Shown here: piece by piece, positions 34,801 through 42,237 of the stretch | Position numbering within the stretch: the stretch's first letter is position 1 | How the letters are laid out: the number at the start of each line of letters is the position of its first letter | Origin: Puniceibacterium confluentis | GTDB taxonomy: Bacteria; Pseudomonadota; Alphaproteobacteria; Rhodobacterales; Rhodobacteraceae | Direction: 5' to 3' | Assembly: GCF_007923445.1 (NCBI RefSeq) | Contig: NZ_VOJI01000016.1 | Span: 1-64,000 of the forward strand | DNA: 64,000 nt | The notes under the pieces: model-generated | Database searches by the model: none | What the model was told of the DNA's origin: nothing | What the model saw: the letters and a program-made list of their open reading frames with translations, nothing else | Translations under genes and position numbers: made by a program

Positions 34801-37354
34801 TGCTGCCGGTGATCGCGCCGTCAAAGGTGCTGCCGACCAGCCCGCCGACATACTGAGAGATCGTACTCGGGTTTTCCGAGGTCACAGTGCCGGTAAAGCT
34901 CGAATCAATCAGGTCGCTCTGGAACAGGTCACCGACGAGTCCGCCAATCGAATTCACCTCGTTGAACCCGTCCCCGACGGTGCCCGTGACGCTGATGGTA
35001 TCAAAGGTCGAATTCGAGGCACTGCCAACCAGCGCGCCGGTTTCAAAGCCGCCCTGAATGTTCACGTTGCTCAGGTTCAGGTTGGAAACAGTGGCACCGT
35101 TGGTGGAATCGAACAGCCCGGCATTGGCCAGTGACGACGATGAACGCTGGCCCCGGTCGATGAACAACCCGTCGATTGTGTTGCCCTGCCCGTCCAATGT
35201 GCCGGAAAAGGGGGTCGCCAGACCAATGATCGGATCAAACCCGGTCGGGCCTTCGCTGTTGGCATTCCACAGTGCCGTACCGGTGGCGTCGATGGGGTTT
35301 GCCAGCACAAAGTTCTGATCCAGCAGGCTCTGTGAATCAATCCCCTGCACCCCGTAGATGTCGGTCAGCTGGTAGGGATTGGCCAGCGTGCCATCGCCCC
35401 CCGCCGCGCGCAGAAAGGTCGACTGGTCCGACAGGGTGAAATTCGCCGCCGAAAACGCCGACAGCACCGGGGCATTTTGCTGCCAGCTGCCGTCACGGCT
35501 GCCGAACACCGCATCCATCGAGAAGTTCTGCACGTCGACCGTGCCGCCGCCGCCGGTCTCGGTCACGGCGGCGCCGTTGACGAACAGGTTGGTGGCCGTG
35601 GCCGAGAAACTGGCCACCGTGACATCGCCGCCACTGTTCAGCGACACGCTGCCCGGCGCGGTCAGCACAAAGCTGCCGCTGGCGCCGTTGACCGGGGCGT
35701 TGACAGCAATGTCGCGGTTGGATTCGAATGTCAGCATGTTCGCCGTCAGCCAGTCGATCTGCGCCGCGACGGTGATGTCGCCGTTGCCGCCCAGACCATC
35801 CCCCGGCGCGCCGGTGCGCACCGTGACATTGCCCATCGCGAGGTTGGCCTCGAGATCGTTGACGTTGATCACCGCTGTGGGGAAACAGCAGCTCAGCGAT
35901 CCGTCGGGTTCAAAATCATTGCCGTTCTCGAACCGCGGGGTGGTCGGCAACGGCTCCTGGATGGTGACATCGACAGGGTCAAGCAGCAGGGTGCCCGCCG
36001 CGCCTTCGGGCGCGCGGGTGTCGACCCGGCCGGTAAAGTCCAGCATCTGGCGGCCCGACACTTCGACAAAACCGCCATCGCCGCCGGTCTCGCCGCCGCG
36101 CGCCGCGATCTCGCCGTCAAATTCTGTATACAGGTCTGACCACAGGATGATCCGCCCGCCGTCGCCCTCGCCGGTGGCATTGGCGCTGATCCGGCTGGAC
36201 AGGTCCACGCTCAGCCGCTGCGCCGTCTGCAGGGAACCGGCGCCCTGATAGTCGCCACCGATGCGGATCTGCCCGCCGGACGCGCCGCTGGCGTCGATAT
36301 CCGCCCCGTCGAGCAGGATCTGCGCGCCGGTGATGGTGATGTCGCCGCCGTTCGGCCGCAGTTGCGGGCGCAGCGAGGTCTCCACCTGAATGCGGGCGCG
36401 CTGCGGCTGTGGACGTGGCGCCCGGGCCTGGGTGGTGACGCGGCCGGTGACCTGCACCGTGCCCCCTGCCCCGCCGCCCAGAATGATGGCGCCGTTGCGC
36501 ACCGACACCGACCGTGCCTCGGCGACACCGCTCAGATTGATCGCCCGCCGGGCGGCATCCCGGGCCGTGGCGGCCCGCATCTCGATCAGCCCGCCCTCGG
36601 CCGACACCCGGCCCGAATTCTCGATCAGCGCCCGCATCTCTGCATCGTCGGAGGCTGAGGGAATGGCCACCTGCAGGAACTGGTCGCCCGACAGGTCAAG
36701 CGTCACCAGCTCGCCCGCGGCGAACCCGATCCGCCCCAGCGGCACCGTCACCCGCCCGGAATTGCTGACCCGCCCCCCCATCAGCGCCGCATAGCCGCCG
36801 CGCCCGATCCGCACCGTGCCGGCATTCTCGACCGGCGCGGCGGCGCCATTGCCCTCGAAGCGCAGCTTGCCGGCCATGAAGTCGGAATCCCGGGTGTCGA
36901 GGGTCGAGGCGACAAACCCGCCCCCGGCCGAGACCGTGCCATTGCGTCCGATGAAGATGCCGTTCGGGTTGACCACGAACACCTGTCCGTTGGCCGTCAG
37001 GCTGCCGTGAATGCGACTGTCTTCGGCCCCCGTCACCCGGTTCAGGATGGCGGAACCGGTGCCCGGCTGCTGAAACCCGACATGCCCGCCCTGCCCGATC
37101 GAAAAGCTGTCCCAGTTCACCACGGCGCGGTCGCTGTGCTGCTGGATGATCAGGCTGCCCGCCACCGGCGCGCCGACATCCACCGTGCCCTGCGCCACGC
37201 TGGCGCCTGTGGGCAGGGTCACGTCTGAAAAGGCTGCCATCGGCAGCAGCAGGATCCAGGCCCCTAATATCAGGCCGTCATACCGGAGTCGGGTCGCTGT
37301 TCTCTCAGAAACGGAAATTTCCTGAAATGCTGAATCGTGTCTCATCCGAGCCAT
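31844..37354 (-). CDS. Two-partner secretion exoprotein TpsA with GLUG and MBG repeats
   Basis: 1836 residues from ATG 37354 (GAGAGG upstream; product MARMRHDSAF). An extended signal peptide (about residues 22-43) leads into the TPS secretion domain (DVTLPTGASVAQG, NWDSFSIGQGGHVGF, the hallmark NPNGI at 129-133). A beta-helix region rich in GGLVG/GGFAG (GLUG) repeats occupies the centre. Three closely related MBG-type Ig-like repeats (ITPDDQSK-YGDLFTFAGTEF) plus a divergent one follow, then a charged helical C-terminal domain of about 150 residues. Secreted by the TpsB encoded just upstream; probably an adhesin or surface filament. Start overlaps the tpsB 3' end by 50 bp. No stop or frameshift seen across 5.5 kb. 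Confidence 0.9.
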   Translation of the reverse strand: MARMRHDSAFQEISVSERTATRLRYDGLILGAWILLLPMAAFSDVTLPTGASVAQGTVDVGAPVAGSLIIQQHSDRAVVNWDSFSIGQGGHVGFQQPGTGSAILNRVTGAEDSRIHGSLTANGQVFVVNPNGIFIGRNGTVSAGGGFVASTLDTRDSDFMAGKLRFEGNGAAAPVENAGTVRIGRGGYAALMGGRVSNSGRVTVPLGRIGFAAGELVTLDLSGDQFLQVAIPSASDDAEMRALIENSGRVSAEGGLIEMRAATARDAARRAINLSGVAEARSVSVRNGAIILGGGAGGTVQVTGRVTTQARAPRPQPQRARIQVETSLRPQLRPNGGDITITGAQILLDGADIDASGASGGQIRIGGDYQGAGSLQTAQRLSVDLSSRISANATGEGDGGRIILWSDLYTEFDGEIAARGGETGGDGGFVEVSGRQMLDFTGRVDTRAPEGAAGTLLLDPVDVTIQEPLPTTPRFENGNDFEPDGSLSCCFPTAVINVNDLEANLAMGNVTVRTGAPGDGLGGNGDITVAAQIDWLTANMLTFESNRDIAVNAPVNGASGSFVLTAPGSVSLNSGGDVTVASFSATATNLFVNGAAVTETGGGGTVDVQNFSMDAVFGSRDGSWQQNAPVLSAFSAANFTLSDQSTFLRAAGGDGTLANPYQLTDIYGVQGIDSQSLLDQNFVLANPIDATGTALWNANSEGPTGFDPIIGLATPFSGTLDGQGNTIDGLFIDRGQRSSSSLANAGLFDSTNGATVSNLNLSNVNIQGGFETGALVGSASNSTFDTISVTGTVGDGFNEVNSIGGLVGDLFQSDLIDSSFTGTVTSENPSTISQYVGGLVGSTFDGAITGSSFAGTVTSNGGPGSSSTRAVGGVVGSNLGLVADSTSTGTILVTGTGDTRVGGLAGRALTTDPISDSASFMDIFVTMTGSERIFVGGLVGHNQSAVLDSFAAGNIDVTTGGAPVVGGLLGYTLNYALTEPIFNVQALGDVDVTSTAFTAPGEPGRVGGLVGENIGPISQGRADGNVFVSTAGAQIDTGGFAGANLLASDSSGRAGTISESVSTAAVIVDAADGDDLSIGGFVGDNRNSITDSYADGPVAFTETVAGFPSSTSDAYVGGFAGTNQGDIARTAAYGPVDASSGGITLSVGGHTGLNLNGTISDSYVLDTSVSGTTDGLQAVGGFAGATSGGTISQVFSNALVSASGTGTALTGGLIGVNGDASLVPPLPETALTGGFWDLDTSGQADGGAAAYGTGLSTAEFQDTEGFRATAMAGGWSFSTVWAPGAPGNYPALYSIDPVVFALPDPITLTYGTTGSASVTGTVFGGPGSYVFGPTGDTLDTSTAFDAPVFSDFTVGTQSVTVSLGTLTSALGQPYRAVTGSADAEITPAPLTITPDDQSKTYGDLFTFAGTEFTSSGLLFADSVGSVTLASDGAAATAGVGLSPYDITATAALGSGLGNYAITYGTGSLAVTPLPREVQVDDQSKVYGTAFAFAGTEFADPGLLFSDVLTRLDLSSAGAVDSATVVDGPYAISGTVAAGSGLENYDLVVLDGTMAVTPAPLTITPDDQSKLFGDLFTFGGTEFSADGLVLTDAVTGVTLTSDGAAATAAVAGSPYLIFADNAQGSGLANYDIRYGTGALSVGRSQQVNEAPLTRSIEALPPNATDDIQLVLALTGEAAVDDARDTLALVQSLAGTLEIAADACAENLADADRYLACLSDALDDFANELDAISTDLPPGMENVARIVRDAKIRTDRARARASSRLAAASNEAQRSEIRREALNEARAAMGAASAEIRKAINFARADDPELAAIRSATVSTVAAAVDSVGIKLARAVGL
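32430..33440 (-). repeat. MBG-type tandem repeats in tpsA
   Basis: Four units of about 80 codons: approximately 33195-33440 (divergent), 32945-33195, 32700-32945 and 32430-32690. Units share DQSK-(T/V/L)(Y/F)G--F-F-GTEF, a middle (T/L)SDGAAATA and an end GSGL-NY-I-YGTG. The second and fourth units are also near-identical at DNA level around GACTGGTCGTCCGGCGTGAT (32651-32680 and 33161-33190), suggesting recent duplication or gene conversion. Confidence 0.75.
33560..35100 (-). repeat. GLUG-type repeats in tpsA
   Basis: On the minus strand this stretch codes more than ten degenerate units around the core VGGLVG or IGGFVG followed by a short turn and SY/ST-A-G-V. These are GLUG motifs typical of beta-helical adhesins. 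Unit boundaries are approximate. Confidence 0.65.
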
Positions 37355-39044
37355 GATCCCTCTCTCCCCTGGCAAGTTCGGCCCGCACGGAACTGGACCG
37401 AAATCTGGAATTTGTTTGTGAAATAATATCCATGCCGATGCCGTATGACGTTGCCGCTTCGTAGCTGTGTTCGACCGCGGTAGGCCGTTCAATCTTCACC
37501 CCGCCGGCACCGGCAAAAACATAGGGGCTCAGCACAAGCGGCACACCGGAAAAATCCACCGGCTGCTGCATCGTTAGTTCTCCGCGCACCCGCCAGCCGC
37601 TGTCGCCGCGCAGGTCTCCGGAATCAAAGGCCGAGAGGTCGCGCGCCCCGGCAATGGTGATCTGTTCCGAGGTGAGCAGAGCGTCACCAAACGACGTCTG
37701 CACCCGCCCCGACAGTGACAGGATCACCCGTTCGGACAGCGACCGCTGGTGAAAGCCGGACAGCGACAGCTTGGTAAAATCGCTGTCCGCCCCCTGGCGC
37801 GACAGTGGCGTGGACCCGGCCGCATCCGCGGCGCTGCGGGAATCAAAGGCGTCGATGCCCTGCGACAGCACCGCCGTGCCTTCGGACAGGGCGTTGTCCT
37901 CGTGCACATAGCTGGCGCTGGCGCTGGCACGCAGCACCGAAATCCGGTCTTCGTAGATCGGCGTGCGGGTGCCGCCAAAGATCAGGTCCTGTTCATCCTG
38001 CTGCAGGTCCAGCGCGAACTGCGTGGTCAGGTTGAACTGCCGCGACCGCACCCAGGGATAGATCAGCCGCACCGACTGCCGGTCAAAATTCGACCGGGTC
38101 GGCGCGGTCTTGTCATCGGGTGTGGTGTCGCTGGTGGTCAGCTCGACATTGAGGCTCAGACCCGAGGCGCCCAGCGGCACCACCGCACCGACGGCAAAGA
38201 TCCGGTAGCGGGGATCCTCGTCAAACAGCAGTTCCGGCGAGGCCGAGAGCCGACCGTAGAACGACTCGCCCAGCCCCAGCGGGCTGTTCAGTTCGACCCC
38301 GGCGTTGAGCACATATGTTCCCAGTTCTTCCGAGGCCAGGTTGTCGACGCCGACAAAGCCGGTGACGGTGCGGAATTCTCCGTCCAGCATCACCACGGTG
38401 CCGCCGGGCTGCTGGCCTGCGGTGAGCGCCGATCCCAGCGCCACACCCGCCGTGTCCCCCGCCAGCAAAAGCTGCCGTTCGAGGTCCGACAGGGTCACCC
38501 CCTGGTCGTTGACCAGTGGCCGTGTCAGCTCCTGCACCCGGGCGCGGACATTGGCCGGCAGGGCAGAGGCATCGACGGTTTCGACAAAGCCGTTTACAAC
38601 CGTGACGCGCAGCACCCCACCGTCGCGCAGGCTCTGCTGCGGCAGCACCACCCGCGCCAGCACAAAGCCGGCATCGGCATAGGCTGACTCGAGATCGGCA
38701 ACGGCGTCGAACAGTTCCGACACCGGAATCCGCCCGCGGGTCAGACGGGTTTCCAGCGCGGCATTCGCCGTCGCCATCTGCGGCAATCCATCTTCGAGCC
38801 GCACCCCGGACAGGGTGATGCCGATCTGCTCGGCCCCGGCTGGCGCCTTGGCTCCGGTTGCCCCGGAAAACACCACGGCACCGTCAAGGCGCTGCAACTG
38901 CGGCTGAAAGCTCGGCGGGGTGACGGAACTGGCGGTTTGGGCCATGACGCCGCCGCTGAAGGCCAGGCTGGTCACAAACAGGGCTGTCACCATGAGGCGA
39001 AGTCGCGGGAAAGCGCGTTCTGGCTGACTTGTTCCGATCACCAT
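37305..39044 (-). CDS. Two-partner secretion transporter TpsB (ShlB/FhaC family)
   Basis: 579 residues from ATG 39044 (GGAG upstream; a GTG at 39104 would add 20 residues). Signal peptide ending near GGVMAQ. POTRA-type periplasmic domain (IPVSELFDAVADLESAYADAGFVLARVVLPQQSLRDGG, VNGFVETVDASALP) is followed by an Omp85-type beta barrel ending in aromatic Phe (ISGNFRF), as outer-membrane insertion requires. Secretes the adjacent TpsA. Gene order tpsB-tpsA-caspase in one minus-strand operon; its 3' end overlaps the tpsA start by 50 bp. Confidence 0.92.
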   Translation of the reverse strand: MVIGTSQPERAFPRLRLMVTALFVTSLAFSGGVMAQTASSVTPPSFQPQLQRLDGAVVFSGATGAKAPAGAEQIGITLSGVRLEDGLPQMATANAALETRLTRGRIPVSELFDAVADLESAYADAGFVLARVVLPQQSLRDGGVLRVTVVNGFVETVDASALPANVRARVQELTRPLVNDQGVTLSDLERQLLLAGDTAGVALGSALTAGQQPGGTVVMLDGEFRTVTGFVGVDNLASEELGTYVLNAGVELNSPLGLGESFYGRLSASPELLFDEDPRYRIFAVGAVVPLGASGLSLNVELTTSDTTPDDKTAPTRSNFDRQSVRLIYPWVRSRQFNLTTQFALDLQQDEQDLIFGGTRTPIYEDRISVLRASASASYVHEDNALSEGTAVLSQGIDAFDSRSAADAAGSTPLSRQGADSDFTKLSLSGFHQRSLSERVILSLSGRVQTSFGDALLTSEQITIAGARDLSAFDSGDLRGDSGWRVRGELTMQQPVDFSGVPLVLSPYVFAGAGGVKIERPTAVEHSYEAATSYGIGMDIISQTNSRFRSSSVRAELARGERDHGSDETRFSISGNFRF

Positions 39045-39255
39045 GCGGTCGGCTCCATCCCGTAAAGATTTTAAATCGCGCACCTGAAAAACCCGAAAAG
39101 ACACCGGTATTCTCCGGCCTCCCTTACGTCAGGCTAGGCGCGTCAATCCCTTCAATGCAAGGATTTTCTCGGGGCGGGTTCGTATCCTGACGGTTGTGTG
39201 TCCCGGACCCGCACGGCCGGTGGTCTTTGCCGTGGGTTTCGCCGCGAAACCGGGT

Positions 39256-40335
39256 TCAGGGTTCCAGCAGACGCTGGATCTCCGCCATGATGGCATCGAC
39301 CATATCGGCATCGACGCGGCGGCCCTCGAGGCGAATCAAATAGCCCTGGCTGTCCGAGATCCGCCGCAGCACCACGCCCGAGCTTGTCTCGATCCGGGCA
39401 GGCCCCTTGGGTTCGGCCCGGGGCCGTCCCCCCCGGGCGCGGTCGCGCGGTTGCTCTTCGGTGGTGGCGATGATCCGCTCCAGCACCGCCCATTCGCCGA
39501 CCGGATCACTGCCCTGACCTTCGGCCAGGGCGGCCCGCAGCGCCTGCCCTGCATCCGCCCGCAGCGCATTGGCCAGGCGCAGGCCCTGGCGTTCGGTCAG
39601 CGCCTCGGGAAAGCTGAGAAGATCGCCGATTTCCTCGAAGATCTGGGCAAAGCTGCGCACCTTTGAGCGTTTTGACTTGGAGGCGGCAAAGAACAGCGCG
39701 TCAACCGCCTCGCTGACCGAGGCAAAGGCGCCGTTGTGGGCGGCGATCGCCGCGATGCGGCCGCGTTCGAAATGGCTGAGGTTGGCGCGGATCTCGTTTT
39801 CCTCGACCATGGCGATGAACCCGTCCGAGATGTCGCGCGGCGCCCGCAGCACGGCGCGGATCGTGGCATATCCCGGGTCGCCAGTCCGGGCGTGCAGACC
39901 CCGCACCGCCAGCAGGCGGCGATAGCCCGAGAGCAGGGCATAGCGCAGCTCGCCCTCGGAATCGGCAAGCTCGTAGACTTCGATCGGCAGACGCAGCCCG
40001 TTGGCGGCGATGGACAGGCGCAGTTCTTCCATCTCGGCCTCGCCGATCACCGCGCGGTCGCGGATCAGCGAGTCGGTGGCGATCGCGGCCAGCGGCAGTT
40101 CCAGCATCACCAGCCCCTTGTCGCGGGCAGCGCGCAGGGTCTCGGCATCCGCCGTATCGCGGGCCTGACGCGCCCGGGTTGCAGGATCCGCCACCGGCGC
40201 CGACTGGGCCGCATCGGCGGCCACCTGGGCAATCGGCGCCATCGCCGAGCGGGTGGGGGTTTCGCGGCGAAACTCGGATTCGAGCTGCTCGAGCGCCTCG
40301 GCGCTGGGGGTCTCTAGCTTGCGGCGGCGGGCCAT
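39256..40335 (-). CDS. parB: Plasmid partition protein ParB
   Basis: 359 residues from ATG 40335, 1 bp after the parA stop. ParB/RepB-type N-terminal nuclease-fold domain (LELPLAAIATDSLIRDRAVIGEAEMEELRLSIAANGLRLPIEVYEL, YALLSGYRRLLAVR, MVEENEIRANLSHFERGRIA), then a helix-turn-helix region (ASVSEAVDALFFAASKSKRSKVRSF) and a C-terminal region likely for dimerisation. Loads on parS sites and works with ParA to segregate the replicon. A longer N-terminal extension inside parA is rejected. Confidence 0.9.
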   Translation of the reverse strand: MARRRKLETPSAEALEQLESEFRRETPTRSAMAPIAQVAADAAQSAPVADPATRARQARDTADAETLRAARDKGLVMLELPLAAIATDSLIRDRAVIGEAEMEELRLSIAANGLRLPIEVYELADSEGELRYALLSGYRRLLAVRGLHARTGDPGYATIRAVLRAPRDISDGFIAMVEENEIRANLSHFERGRIAAIAAHNGAFASVSEAVDALFFAASKSKRSKVRSFAQIFEEIGDLLSFPEALTERQGLRLANALRADAGQALRAALAEGQGSDPVGEWAVLERIIATTEEQPRDRARGGRPRAEPKGPARIETSSGVVLRRISDSQGYLIRLEGRRVDADMVDAIMAEIQRLLEP

Positions 40336-40336
40336 G

Positions 40337-41731
40337 TCATGCCTCCTTCTGCGCGTCGGTTTCGGCCATCTGGGCATCGCGCCACCAGATGCCCAGCAGG
40401 ATCTCCTTGACCTCGGCCCAGGTGCGGTCGAACGTCTCGCGGCCCCGCACATAGGTGTCGCGGTTGAAGCCGCGGTAATCGGCCTCGTAGATGCCGCTCA
40501 CCTGTTCGCCGGCCTGTCCGACCATGGCGGTGAAATCCTGTCGGTAAGTGGTCATGAAGTCCCCGAAATAGGCCTGGATCACATTGGCCAGATCGGTTTG
40601 CTGCGCCGCGTCAAAGCGGGTGATCAGCGCCCGCACCGCATCCCATTCAAAGCGCATTTCCGGCAGGCCATCGCGGCGGCGCGAGGCATTTTCGCCATCT
40701 TCGATGCTGGCGAAGGTGGAATAGAGCATGTCAAAGAACCGCCCCGTGCTGTCGAACTCGAGGAACGACGCCCCCAGCGGCACCAGCAGGATGTCGGCCG
40801 CCGCCAAGGCGTTGATGGTGAGATAGCCGAGGGCAGGCGGGGTATCGAGGATGATGATGTCATATTCGTCCAGCAGGCGTTCGCTGTCGAGAAACCCGGT
40901 CAACGCATCCCAGAGCGGCCAGTTGCCCGACTGCATCCGCCAGACCGGCACCTGGAACTCGGCCCAGTAGAGGTTGAGCTGGGCGCCGATCAGGTCGATG
41001 TTGGGCCAGTGCGTCGGCTGGATCACCTGCCGCGCCTCGAAGGTCAGCGCCTCGGTGAGGGTCTCGTCCAGCGGCAGCGGCGGCTGACCGGCGGCGGCAC
41101 GGACGGCGTTTTCCGATTGCAGATGCAGCGCATAGTGTTTGGCCAGCAGCGGAAAGGCGGTCATCCATTCATCCGCAACCTGCCCGCCCATGATCGAGGT
41201 CATCGACCCCTGGCTGTCCAGGTCGATCACCAGCACGCGATAGCCGTCCAGCGCGGCGGACATCGCCAGATGCGCGGCGGTCGAGGTCTTGCCGACGCCG
41301 CCCTTGAAATTGGCCACCGCCAGCACCTTGGCCGGCACCCCCTTGGGCCGGTAGGGCCGGTATTCGCGGGTGGCGACGCCTTCGGTGGCGAAATGCGCGC
41401 GCAGGCGCATCACCTCGTCCAGCGTGAACCACTTGGTGCCGCCATCGCCGGTGCCCTGCGGCAGATCCTCGTGGGTCTTGAGCACCCGGCGGAAATGCGC
41501 GGTGGCGACGGGAATCAGGTAGCGGCACACCTCCCATGTCGAGAACTTGCGCAGGTGTTTGCGCCCGTCCGGGGCATAGCCGCGCCGGGCGAGATCGTCG
41601 CGGCCCTTGGCGGCGAAAGTCGCGGCTTTTGCGAATCGTGCGGTGTTGATACCGTCCGAGAGCTTTTTTGCGGCTTCGGCCGGATCGATGTTGAGATAGG
41701 GGGGCGGAGGGGTTTTGCCTGTCTGGACCAT
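40337..41731 (-). CDS. parA: Plasmid partition ATPase ParA
   Basis: 464 residues from ATG 41731; an in-frame ATG at 41785 is an alternative. Type Ia layout: a N-terminal DNA-binding extension of about 130 residues (KWFTLDEVMRLRAHFATEG) precedes the deviant Walker A KGGVGKT (143-149), then VLVIDLDSQGSMTSIMGG and DIIILDTPPALGYLTINAL. The N-terminal extension usually lets ParA repress its own operon. Divergent from the replication gene across a 506-bp spacer that probably holds origin and operator sites. Confidence 0.93.
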   Translation of the reverse strand: MVQTGKTPPPPYLNIDPAEAAKKLSDGINTARFAKAATFAAKGRDDLARRGYAPDGRKHLRKFSTWEVCRYLIPVATAHFRRVLKTHEDLPQGTGDGGTKWFTLDEVMRLRAHFATEGVATREYRPYRPKGVPAKVLAVANFKGGVGKTSTAAHLAMSAALDGYRVLVIDLDSQGSMTSIMGGQVADEWMTAFPLLAKHYALHLQSENAVRAAAGQPPLPLDETLTEALTFEARQVIQPTHWPNIDLIGAQLNLYWAEFQVPVWRMQSGNWPLWDALTGFLDSERLLDEYDIIILDTPPALGYLTINALAAADILLVPLGASFLEFDSTGRFFDMLYSTFASIEDGENASRRRDGLPEMRFEWDAVRALITRFDAAQQTDLANVIQAYFGDFMTTYRQDFTAMVGQAGEQVSGIYEADYRGFNRDTYVRGRETFDRTWAEVKEILLGIWWRDAQMAETDAQKEA

Positions 41732-42237
41732 GTACCTGACCTGATGTGCGTATTTTTCTATGCTCTGGCCGCGAATATCGCACATGGCGGACCATAAGGG
41801 AATCACCGAAGCGGATTTCAGGCAGTATTCGTCTCTGATTGGGTCAGAATGCAGCGGACAAAGGTTAAGATTCTTATCAGACTTTAGAATCTTTGTGGCT
41901 GAGAATATATTTGATTGCAGTGGCTTGACGGTCTTTGGGGACCCGGATACAGGAGCAAGGGCACCAGTCTCCGGGACAAAGGGGATCCGTTTGCAGGAGA
42001 TCGGGCACCGATTCGCGGGAATTGCGGCACCCATGCACGGGTTGCGCCTGATAGAGCCTGTTTTTCCACCCAGACGCCAGCCGCGCCCAAAGCTCTGTCC
42101 CGTATCCGGGTGCCTTTGCACCGCTGAGGTACCCGGATACGGGAGGGCGAAGCGGCGCAGACAGGCACCTGCATCAGGCTTGATCCCGGGTGCCTTTCTG
42201 TGGGATATTCGCCGCAAAGCAGAGGCAGAGCAGGCCC
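41732..42237. other. Candidate origin of replication / partition control region
   Basis: 506-bp spacer between divergent parA and rep. 41840-41925 is AT-rich for this window and contains the inverted repeat AAGATTCT (41867-41874) / AGAATCTT (41886-41893). 41938-42200 carries four copies or partial copies of a GC-rich motif (see the separate entry). TTTTTCCACC at 42061 is a weak DnaA-box-like match. No credible gene fits. The position between rep and parAB, AT-rich stretch plus repeats, is the expected layout of a theta-replicating plasmid origin. Confidence 0.55.
41938..42197. repeat. Iteron-like repeats upstream of the replication gene
   Basis: Core ACCCGGATAC occurs at 41941-41950 and 42131-42140, and inverted (GTATCCGGGT) at 42102-42111. 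The extended inverted pair 42098-42114 and 42128-42144 matches in 16 of 17 positions around a 13-nt loop; the copy at 41938-41954 matches in 15 of 17. A fourth partial copy (CCGGGTGCCTTT, 42186-42197) is identical over 12 bp to the copy at 42106-42117. Candidate binding sites for the Rep protein or ParB. Confidence 0.6.

Noticed and set aside
32430-35100. CRISPR-like array
   Set aside because: The repeats are protein-coding, degenerate and longer than CRISPR units, within one open frame.
42061-42070. DnaA box
   Set aside because: TTTTTCCACC differs from the consensus at two positions; mentioned only as weak.
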